Positions 10,148 through 22,100 of a stretch of 64,000 nt of DNA are shown in pieces. Positions within the stretch are counted from its first letter, which is position 1, and the number at the start of each line of letters is the position of its first letter. The notes under the pieces were generated by a model. It ran no database searches. It had not been told where the DNA came from and saw nothing but the letters and a program-made list of their open reading frames with translations. The stretch is from Pelobates cultripes (taxonomy: Eukaryota > Chordata > Amphibia > Anura > Pelobatidae), in assembly GCA_933207985.1 (NCBI GenBank), contig OW240912.1, positions 74,754,480 through 74,818,479 on the forward strand, written 5' to 3'. Both the position numbers and the translations under genes were made by a program.

Positions 10148-13100
10148 CTGTAAGAGAAAGAACAGAAGACAAAGTAAAGACAAAACATTTAATACATGCT
10201 TTTGAAACCAAATTATATAACCAATATTGAGAGCATCTAATTACATGGTATAAATTCTGTCCCTTGCTGCTGACAGTCAGCCTAGAGAAAGCATACAGAG
10301 AATAGGAGAAATGAAACAATGTTTCTGTTTCTTCTCTTCGTTACAATGTTTGCTCTCTCTTTGCGTTACCTGAACTAGATTATGATGTACTTTGCTAAAT
10401 CTTTTATATAAATGTAAAAGAAGGCAGAGCATGTCCATTTAAGGACCATTCCAGGCACCATAATCACTTCATTGCAATGAAGTTGTTATTGTGTAAGGTG
10501 CTTCAGAATGCCATCTGAGAGCTTAGGGGGGTTGAACCATTAATGATCACTTTAACCCCAATGTGTAAAAAATGGTGCTTGATCACTCTGCCTCTCCACA
10601 TCCTATGGCTGCCCGTGGCTTCAATTAGGAATCTAAATTAAACTAAATCTAAAACTAAGGAGTCTAAAGACACTCTGATTGCAGGCTCGGACCTGCATAT
10701 GAAATCAAGTGTCATTTTGTAGAGCTTGGAGTTAAACCATTTGTTAATTCCTTAAAGAAACATGGCACCATAACAATTTTTCAAATTGTAAGAGTGTATG
10801 AAAGCAATAAGAAAAAAATAAATTAAAATATTTCTGGCCCTGTTCTTTTTCCCTTTCCGCCACTCACTCTTTTTTCCTCTTCTTTCAGACATTCTATTCA
10901 TAGGCCTATAGTTGACACTGTTACCTTTATTTGTTTTTCTGGGGTATGTTTCTTGATATACTGCAATGGCACAATCTTATGTATCACTAGTATCACCAAC
11001 ACTCATATTACCTGGCTTTGATACTTTCTACTTCTCCAATGTCATATATTCCACTACGTTCTGATGTCCTGTATCTTTTTTCTTCAAAAAATTAAGAACG
11101 TTAAGAATGGTTTGATATAAATTAGGGCTTTTCTAGGAGGCCAATGGAATGAGCCAGTATTATCGGCCAATCAGTACTATTTAGATGGAATGTAAGTGAT
11201 TCACATTATCACATGTTTCTGAGGAGAGGGCAGTCCCCGGGTGCCAAGAAGAGTACTGGTTAATATCAGACTGTTCTTAAATGTTTTTATTTTAAAATGG
11301 GGGATTGCACACTCTAGGGGACATGATCTCTACATCGAACTGTAAAAGTTATGTTTCTTAAAGTGTTTCTTTACATTGTAACCGTCATAGTACATACAAG
11401 CTACCAACATTATAAATGTGTAACTGTTCTATGTTACTTTAATCCTTCACTTAGGTTATTAGGAGGATGACCTTACAATGTCTGAATTTAATTCTAGAAC
11501 AAGAAAATGTTATTATTATTATTATATAGAGATATACAGAGGTGCCTATACAATAAACAGAACTAAGTACAATACAGAGATACCCACACAATATTTATAG
11601 TTAGTTATTATATAGAGATATACAGAGGTGCCTATACAATAAACAGAACTAAGTACAATACAGAGATACCCACACAATATTTATAGTTAGTTATTATATA
11701 GAGATATACAGAGGTACCTATACAATAAACAGAACTAAGTACAATACAGAGATACCCATACAATACACATAGCCAGGTATATAGAGATACCATATAATAC
11801 AAAGAACCCAGTACAATTAGGTGATACCAATACAATGCACAGAGCTGAGCATAATACAGAGGTACACATACAACATACTGAACTTGTCACAACACAAAGT
11901 TACACTTTAAATACCCAGAGCTGAGTACTTCAGAGATACCAATACAACAAGCTGAGCTGAGTGAAATACTCTGTTGTATACAACAGAGCTGGGCACAATA
12001 AGGAGATTCCCATAACTATCCCACACAGCCAGGATCACTGTGATGGATTACACAGAGCTGCAATACAGAGATACCCATACCTACCAACATCAGCAGTCCC
12101 AAAATCGGGAGGCCAGTTTGAGGGGGTAAAGGGAGCTGGCCAGTGACGTGATCAAAGACTCTGGCCAAAAGGAGGTCCGCCCACATTACTTACAGTTCAG
12201 CCTTGTGTGAATACACTTTAGGCTGCCTGCCCAATGAGGACTGACGCTGCAAGGAGCACTGTTTCAGTGCTCCCTGCATTGGTCCAAGTGCCCTGAACAT
12301 AGTGTGAGCTCGTATTATGATGCAGTCATGCTATGATTGTTGGGGATGGTTCCCTGGTGTCCGCAAAAGTGGAATGCCAGGGAGCAAAGGCGAGACGGCG
12401 GGACAGGACCCGAAAATCAGGACTGTCCCACTAAAATCTGGACTATTGGGAGGCATGAATCATCACACAGTAAAATAGCTCTCTATTCTTCCCTTTTCTG
12501 ATCTCAACTTCAATATTGCTTCTGTTATGAAAACTATAGCTTTCTAGTGAATTCTGCTGCTGTTATGTAACATGTCAGATTCATGTTTAGGAGGGTAGAG
12601 CAGCAGGATACTGATACAATCTTTATTACCTTTGCAACTAGCAATATAAGTAATCTGCAATAGTAATATGGAGCCAACAAGTAGCTGGCTTGGTTCACAG
12701 TAGTAACAATAATTACAGACGGAAACCAGAATCTGAGTCACAGCCCACTCATGCGGTGTGGGACTTCACACAATTTTTCAACTAGCCACAACATGCGTCT
12801 CAGTAACGGAGCACTTTAACCCCTTAAGGACCAAATTTATGGAATAAAAGGGAATCATAACCTCTTAAGGGGTTAAAGGACCACTATAGGCACCCAGACC
12901 ACTTCAGCTCAATGAAGGGGTCTGGGTACCAGGTCCCCCTAGTTTTAACCCTTCAGCTGAAAATATAGCAGTTTCAGGGAAAATGCTATGTTTACACTGC
13001 AGGGTTAATCCAGCCTCTAGTGGCTGTCTCCCTGACACATACATACAGACAGACACATACATACTTACAGACACATATACATTCAGACACACACACACAC

Positions 13101-16100
13101 ACACAGATACATACACACAAGACACACATACATACAAAGACACATACAGACAGACAGGCACACATACATACATACATACAGACCGACACACAGACACAGA
13201 CAGATACATACACACATACATACAGAGACACACACACACATATACAAACACATACACACATACAGATACACATACATAAACACACACACAGACAGACATA
13301 CACAGACACATACATACAGACACATACACACACACACAGACAGACAGACACTCAAACACATACACACATACAAACAAAAACACACATATACAAAATGTTT
13401 AAGTCACCCTCCTGGTTCCCACTGTGACTCCTTCCTCCCGCAAGGGCTCTCACTGATAGCTAGGAGGAGTAATGGGCAGTCACTTACTCCCAGCTATGAT
13501 GTCATCACAGGGGGCCCAGTCGTGCTGTAAAAGCGCCGCAGCGCTGACCGGAGCCCCCTGGAAATTCATCTCCAGCAGGTGGCCCTCACAGCATGGGCCA
13601 CCCGATGGGCCCCTTGAATGTGCGGCCCCAGCGATTTGCCGCGGGGGCCGGGGCCAAAACACATGGCAGTGGGCACCCGGTTGCAGGGGTCCGCAAAATT
13701 CTTATATCATACATTTACATCTGGCAGGGGACAGCAGCTGCTTACTTCTCTCTGCTATGGTCTCTGAAACCCCACCCTTTGGTGTTATGAACCAATTATG
13801 GCCCCTGAATAGAAAGGCCAATAGTATGACTTCACTAATGGGCAGCTAGCTCTGCTGGTCGAATAGCAACTCAATAGGCGGCTCCTATAAGATAAGACAT
13901 GTGCAAAACCTGCTGAAATAGGACAGATTTCAAAACTGTCCCATATTTTTGACATGCCTAGTTGCTCTCAAAAGAACTTCTCCACACAGCAACCAATTGG
14001 GGGAAAGATTTTTTATTTTATTTTGAAATATATATGGAAATGGTTGGAGTATGTTAATCTAGTTTGTTTTCATATTTTTTAGATTATCTCGCTTCCCCTA
14101 GAAAACCAATCTTATTGCCCCTATAGATCAATCTCCACGGTTAAATCTACAGCAAATATGAGCTAATGGGATGAATAAGTATTAATTTAAAATTATGCTT
14201 TCTTATTTAATGACGTTACCTTTGGGTTGCAGCTGCAATACCTGCAATATGCGCAAGTGGACTATTCTTCCAGCCATCACATATTTTGGTCCATCATACA
14301 GTATGCAGCTCAGATTACCTCCATCAGACAAATTGACATTCTTAAATTCAATAGAAAAGTTTTGAGTCTTCAAAAAGTCCTTATTAGCTTCAATACGCTG
14401 GCTCCACCTGGTCCAAAATTGCACTGAATCCTTCTGAAAGTTAAATTCGACCAAATATATCCCGGTGCCTAAAATCCATACAACAGATGTGTCATTGCAC
14501 TGGGCTTGTTTTATTGTGTTAGTGTCTAGAACACAGGACAGTAGCACATCGGAAGTCACGTATCCCACAGTATCACTGTATTCCACAGGAGCATCATGGA
14601 TGCTGCGTGAAGATCGGCAACTGAAACTAACTTGTGAGAAAATAATACTATTACTATAAACACCAGAGATGCCCAGTCATTCAATACATTTAACAAATGC
14701 TGCAATATCAATAAAATTGCATTCCTTTACAAACAAAACAAATATCTATTGTTGTCCCCTCTCACAGTCAGTGGCAATCAGGGCTGGATTGCAGTAGGCA
14801 TGGAAGGCAGCTACCAAACATGCATGTCCACCAGGAGTACCTATTCTGTCTACAAATGTGTATTTTTTCCCTGATATTTTAACTTACATTTTTTTTTGTA
14901 ATTTTGCAATGTGATAATTACATATTTTATTTGCTCAAGTAAGGTGTGAGAGATATACTACATGACTCTTTTGGTCTCTTACACTAGATTAGTGCAGTAG
15001 TGCGGAATCTGCAAAGTTGGACTTTGGGTGAGGACATCCATGTACACTAAGGGGTTTATTTGCTAAACATAGAATTGTAGTGAAATGTAACCCCAAACTG
15101 CAAAATGAGGACAACAGTAGCTGTTTGAGAAAATAACTGAGCTATAATCACAGAATGGCTATTCTAGTATATATTTGTAATGTGGATTTTATTTCTACAA
15201 TTCGTTGTTTTTAAACTCCACAGTATCAAAAAATAATTCTTAATCTGATAACCTGATGCTGTCTGATCAAACGTTCACTATCAATGAGATCATGATTGCA
15301 TCTCCATTCTGCAATGTATACAAGTGTCCAGGATTTAGCAAAGTTGTTAGGATGAGCACTGTTTAAACACAGCTTTTTGTTTAACTAAAGAATGCGTAGT
15401 GTTTCGAATACCAAGGGATTAAAAGTAACTGTGACGGTAGTTACCGTCACTGGAGATGGAAGACAGACACTATGGGTGGGCTCCCAAACTCCTTTTGTGT
15501 TTTGTCACACTGTGCCTATTATTTGTGCAGGGTATGTTGAATGTATTGCTGGTCCCCCTTTTTCCTGTCCTATTGTTTCCCCAGCCGGGCGTTGTCCCAG
15601 GGACACTGCCAGACCAGTTTAAACTGGCTGCCCTGTCCCTCCTCAATCTCCCATAAGCCCTTGCTATTGTCTGACTCCACCCTTCCATGTACTGTGGTGC
15701 TCTTTTTAGCCTATTGTATGTAAATGAGGTTGTTGGGGGCTTAAACTATGTGTGCTGTATTCATTAAAGAGTTGCTGTTTAACCTTCACCATGTGTCGTC
15801 TGGTGTTTGGTCCAGGGTGGAAAAAACCCTAAGTGATCCCAGTCAAGCCTCGGTGTCTGGGTCTGAAGTGTTTCAGGGTCCCTGATAGCTACAAGGAAGC
15901 AGACTTGGCGGAGGTACTTGGTCCGAGTACTGGAGCTCCGTTACAGTAACCATAGACTGTAAAGTTTTAACCTTTTGGATCTCATCCAGAAGTTGTAGTT
16001 TTTGTACAGTCTATTGTTAGTTTTTGTCCCTGGTCCTTTTGAATCATAATCCCATCCTCTATTTTGTTTTTGTTTCCTTGATGTTGTTCTGCAACTGTTT

Positions 16101-19100
16101 CAAATAAACAGGAGAGGATTTTATATTTAAAATCCAAGCTTGCTGGTTCTTAATATCCAAAATATCCTTGCGGCTGAGGGAACGATCGAGGGAGCTGACT
16201 AGCGGAGGAGACAACCCGACTTACTTGGTGTGCCACTCAGGGTGTCGCATAAAACAGAGAAGCAGGGGGATGTAGGGAGCTATCCTTACGCCGGACAAAG
16301 CCACAGCCAGCCAGATACCCCAACGGATAAACCCAAGGGAGCCAACTCATGCAAGTACATTCAACGCGAATAGAAAACATGGATAATAGGAGAAAACAGC
16401 AAGCGGGAGAGCACCTCCGCAAGCTAAGTGCCAGTTGTTACTAATTTGTCAGTCTGTTTACATTATATGTTTACTCTGCAGGGGTTGGAATAAACATTGA
16501 GTCTCCTGAAAATCAGTGGACCCCTAAGAAGAGGTGAAATAGGGATATTATAGAGATCTGCAATCAGGGGGCAATACATGATTTAAAAATTATTTAAAAC
16601 CAGTTAATTTCCATAGCATGGGAAAGTCTACTAAAAAGGTCTGCAGTGTGCCAGGTGGATTTGCCCAGAGGCTTTTGTTACTTCTAGTGCTTTCCCTTCT
16701 AGATATTGTCTGGATCTTTCTCTTTGCTCTCACACCACTTGCGCTTCTCACCTATTCCTGTTACTTAGCACGATTTTCTGCGCAACAGAATAGGAAACAG
16801 AAGAGGAAGGAAAAAGGGAAAAAAATTATAAAACATAATTGTGTGCCAGGATAGAAAGGTGAAGGTGGGAGTGAAGGTGAGGAGCATAAGAAGTTGGGGA
16901 GCAAGAAACGCAAGATACAAAAGGGTACTACACTAAAAGCAAAGATAGTTCTAGCCTAAAGAGCATATAACCTCCAGGAAAAAGAGTTAAACTAAAACAC
17001 AAATACAAATTAAAATACAAATGGCTACAAAAAAGACACAAAACGGCAAGCACTTAAAAAAAGAGAAGAAGCCTGAAATACAAAACAGAAAAACGCCTTT
17101 CCTTCTTTTCGCCAAACCTATCAAGTAATAAAACAAACATGGAGGAATCTCTTCTCTCTAATATTCCATCAGAGGAAGGCATCAATAAAGAACAAGCGGA
17201 AGAAACACAAGAGTCAAGAGAAGGAAGAAATAAATATGACTACCTACTCAGACATTTAGATACACAGTTTGGAAAACTGAGAGAAGAAATCCAAGCTAAT
17301 ACTCCAGACATAAAGAAAGAACTGTTGACTCTCAACCAAAGTTTTCAAGCAATAGAAGAAAAACGAAACAGGTTGGAACTAAAGGAAAAGGTCCACAAAG
17401 AAGAACGTCTGGTGCTGGAAAAAAAGATGGCTGACATGTAGTACAAACTTATAGACCTAGAGAACCAGTCAAGACGGATTAACTTAAGAATTAGAGGAGT
17501 AACAGAACAAATAAATATAAAAAATCTGGAAGCATACATAGAGGAATTCTTTAAGCATCTGATGGTGGAATGGGTCCCCAGAATCTCCATAATGGAAAGA
17601 TGGCACAGAGTGAAATAACCTTAAGTTGCAAATTTTGAGAGCCATAACAAGCAATAAATGCGCAGAAGAATACAAAACATTGAAAATATTCCAGGATCTC
17701 TCATGGCCAGCCAGACAAAAAAGGAAGACCTTCTCTGACGGCACACTAATTCTAAGACAGAATAATATTAATTATCGATGGGGATTCCCAACGAGAATTA
17801 TTATATCTCACGAAGGGAAGATCACAACTATTAATTATGCAGAAGACCGAAAAAGTTGGTTAAACAAAAATAAAATCGGAAACAGCTCCAACCACTAGTC
17901 AACAAATGGGGAGGTCCCAAATACTAGAGGGGAAAGAAAAGAAAAAAGAAAGGAGAAAAAAATGGCACTAGTGGCACTCAACTTTTTAACAAGGGAAGAC
18001 GAAAAAAGAATCATACATAAAATAAGAGAAATCACAGATTTTCTTTCTTGCAGTTAATAGCACAAGGGGATAAAGGGGTTAATAGGGAGATAGAATAAGT
18101 ATAATCAGGAATCTAGGGGAAACAAAGAAATGAAAATAGAGAAATGTAGATTATTTTAGAAAATTGATTAAGCAGGCACTTAACAAGATAACAATAGCAG
18201 TGATATTGTGTATACAGGGGCTTATAACAATGATAGTACAGCAGTGAATAAGTCTGTGTTGCTACCACCAATGTGTAATTCTCTCACTCCTTAGAACAAA
18301 GCAAATGATGAATATGGTAGTTAACTGTGTGGTATAAAAACCAACCCCAGTCAGAGGTGGAGCGCTCAGAATAAAATAACTCACCCCCTGGGACTTTGGT
18401 AACATGAGTGGGGAAATAGCAAATAGTATAGTACGTTCAGAGTGGGTGAAAGTGTAGATAGTTTTTAATTGGATTCACTCACATGGTTCTGAGCCTAATT
18501 ATTACAGGCTCAGATCACTCTAGCAGGCTTGTATTTAGGATCACGAATCCTTCAGGTGATGTATCCTGATTAGAGCCGTTAAACCTGGCTCTAAGTATAG
18601 TAGCTTGTGTACCAAATAGAGGATACAACCCCTTCTTTAGGTAACTGGAACACTTGGTTTTGAAGTCCACAGAAGAAGATGTGGTTTTAAGTTAAAATTT
18701 AATTTATTGTAAAAGATACTTTAAATATAAAACAACAAATACGTGACAGTTTCACAAATTTCAATCCTTTGGGTGGTTCCCGAGACGCGTTTCGCCATAT
18801 CGGCTTTTTCAATCGGTGTGGAGTTCCAGTGTCCAGTCTTCTTTTTAAATGGTGAGTGGAGTCCTTGTTGGGTAATTGCTGCGTGGTTTCCACCAACCGC
18901 TCTGCTTCCATCATGTGTGATTTGCCAGGTTCCGATTACGTCACCCGCAAGTGACGTGACGCCCTTCTTAGTCGTGTATATGGCTGAGTCCATGATCGCC
19001 ATTTTGCTTGATGGCAAGTTGGCAACAGAGTCTCTATTGGTATACAGCCTCTCCCATAAGAGGTAATGGATAAAAACGGAAACAAGTAACAGGAAAGTTA

Positions 19101-22100
19101 CATATTGGCAATATGCTTATGATAATGTTGCAAGTAAATATAATTATCCCTCAACTTAAATATTGTAAAGTCCAGTATTGATCAGAGGACATTCAGCCTA
19201 ATCAACATATTAGAAATATATAAAATAGTATTCTGAATAGGGATATAAGAAATGAGGGGTCTTACATTAAAAAGTATGTTGAACAACATAATAAAAGACA
19301 GTAAAAATAAATAGAAAATGCATATTAGCAATCATAAATATGGAGGGAATAAAATATTTATTAAACTGTTAAAAAAAAGTGACAAAGTTCAAAATCGCTA
19401 TTCAGCCCCTGAGGTATTATTATATTTAAATTAAAAATCCATCCCATTTCCATCTGACCTATTCTTTGTATCAGATCTTCACCTCTCCAATTTGGTATGA
19501 TTTTTTTTGTATGCCCATAAATTGGAGGTTACTTGGATTTTTATTATGCATTTTTATGAAATGTAATGAAAGACTGTGCTTCTCAAAACCATTTTTGATG
19601 TTCCTGATCGCGTACATTTAAGGAGCGTATGGTACGTCCAACATAAAAAGACCAAATGGGCATATGATGGCATATATTAGACATGTGCAATTCGTTTCAG
19701 TCCGAATATGAATTCGGACGAATTTTGGGCAATTCGGACATTCGGGTACTTCCAAATGTCCGAATAGCCGAAGTGCCGAATTGCCGAGGTTCCGAAATTA
19801 CCGAATTTCTGAAGTGTCGAAGTGTCGAAGTGCCGAAGTTCCGAAGCACAGTATTGCCTATCTACTAATATACTTACCCAGTGGAAGAAGAAGAATGTTA
19901 CACTGTATACAAGTTTTAAATAAAAAGTATACAAACATAGCCAGGATTCAGCCGTAAGCATTTGCAACACTTACAACAATCAAGAAACACGCATTCATAT
20001 AAAATGTAAGTTACTTAGCCAATCAATGGAATGACAGGAATGAATAAGTAGATAACTCCCTTATTCCCACGGTATTAGGAAACTATCTACTAAAAGGCTG
20101 AAAGACCTGAATTGGTCTTTTAGTAAATTATGCCCCTACTCGCTGTACCGCAACAGGTGGGGGCACTAAGTAAAAATGTAACCCTCCCAGGTGACTAGGG
20201 GTCCCCAAACCCCTAGTGACCCCCCTCCCTAAAAAAATTAACCCCTACCTACCCCCCTCACCCTAAAAATAATGAGGGGACCATTAACTAAGTAGCTGTA
20301 AAAAAAAAAAAACTTACCATTTGATGTTTTCTTTTTTCTAAAATCTTATTTTTTCAGCCTCAAAAAAGGCCAAATAAAAATCCATAATGACCGTCGCAAT
20401 TAGAAAAAAAAAACAGAGCGAAAAAAAAAAAAATCCATCTTCATCCATGGAGGGCTTTCCCAAACTGGGCTCTGCAGGGCAGGAGAAGGCTTATAAAGCC
20501 TTGCCCCGCCTTGCAATTAGGCTAAGAACACTCTGATTGGTTGGTTTAAGCCAATCAAAGTGCTCTGTGTCAATTTACACAGCGTGGGAAAGTTCTTCTG
20601 AATTTCCCCACGCTGAGTAAAATGACACAGAGCACTCTGATGGGTAAGCTTGAAATCCAGCCAATCAGAGTGTTCTTAGCCTAATTGCAGGGGGGGGAAG
20701 GCTTTATAAGCCTTCCCCCGCCTTGCAGAGCTCAGTCTGCGCGGAGCCTTCCATGCTGGATAAAAAAAAATTTGCGCTCGGGTTTTTGTTTTGTTTTTCT
20801 AATTGCAACGGTCATTAAGGATTTTTATTTGGCCTTTTTTGGGGGTGAAAAAATAAGATTTTAGAAAAAAGAAGACATCAAATGGTAAGTTTTTTTTTTG
20901 TTTTTTACAGGTACTTAGTTAACTACCCAGCGCCATCCTTGATCCACCAAAGCAGTCCGCTACTCCGGCACACAGTTCTCCCACAGGGCCCATGAGGGTC
21001 CCGATCCTGCCGCCCAACGCACAAGGGTCCGTGGACAAATGTATATGGCTCCCGTTCAGTCCTGGGCTCGGAGAGCTGTGGGGCTGCAGTGGAACACCTG
21101 CCAAAAGCAGCGACCAATGCCTGGATTCTCGGGGTATCCCGAGCAGAGGAAAACCTTTATCACTGGGAGCGCCCAGGCTTGGGGAATATGGTGGTTGGCC
21201 TGCAAGATCGCAACACCTTGGAACTGCTATGTGGCCTTACTACCAGACATCATTACAGTAACGCTAACCTTGCCGCTTAAGGGAATCGGCTGATTCTAGC
21301 TACAAGTTCAACGCCTGCATTACCATCTCCTGTTCTAAGAACAGATGCATACCTGCCTTTTAGTCTCACTAAATGATATCAATATTGCTGTTTTGTTTTT
21401 ATCTTTTCATTTTATTGCTTGAGGAGTGGTGAAGTAATGCTAAACTTAACCCCAGTGGTTTCACTCTTCTATAACATGTCCTAGAGTAATCGTATTTTTA
21501 CCTACAATCAGCTTATGCCATGATTTCAGTTTTATATGTTTTACCGTACTCAGTCTGTTAATGAATCGTACGCAGATGTCTATCCACTCCTGACTAAGTA
21601 GTCCCACATTACTGGTGTTGATATAGACATGCCAGCCTAGCTTGTTTAATTAATCTTTTTAAATGTGCAGTTCTCATGCCACTGTTTTAAAAATGTTGTA
21701 AGCATGCCTTCGCTGTTGTGGCGTTAAATGCTGATTTGTACTTATATGCACATCAAAAATAACAAATTATCAAAAAAGAAGAAAAAAAATAAATCTTAAA
21801 ATTGACTATCCCACAGCGAGAAAATGCTTGTAAGGAGTTATATCCAAAAGATCTTCTTTTTATTAGAAATGCATTATAATATTAAATCTTATAAATATGG
21901 CACATCAGCAACACAAAAAAAAAAAATCATTAGAAAATTGGCTCAACAACGGGGGACAAAAAAAAAAAGACAGGTGGACATTAGGTGGACATTACCAAGC
22001 ACAGATGAGGACGCGTTTTGCGTCTCCTATAAGCGCTTTATCAACAGGTTTATATAAGCGCAACCTCCTTCATAATAAATACTGTAGTGAATTTTGGCAT

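Noticed and set aside
11632..11835. 67-codon Tyr/Leu-rich ORF
   Set aside because: Translation of the 86-bp minisatellite.
12904..13427. Several overlapping ORFs of 100-159 codons, His/Thr-rich or Cys/Val-rich
   Set aside because: They are direct translations of a CA/TACA microsatellite in different phases.
16618..16854. 78-codon ORF with a hydrophobic stretch (LLLLLVLSLLDIVWIFLF)
   Set aside because: It lies in the 5' leader of the L1-like copy; the hydrophobic run is T-rich leader sequence and no homologue is recognised.
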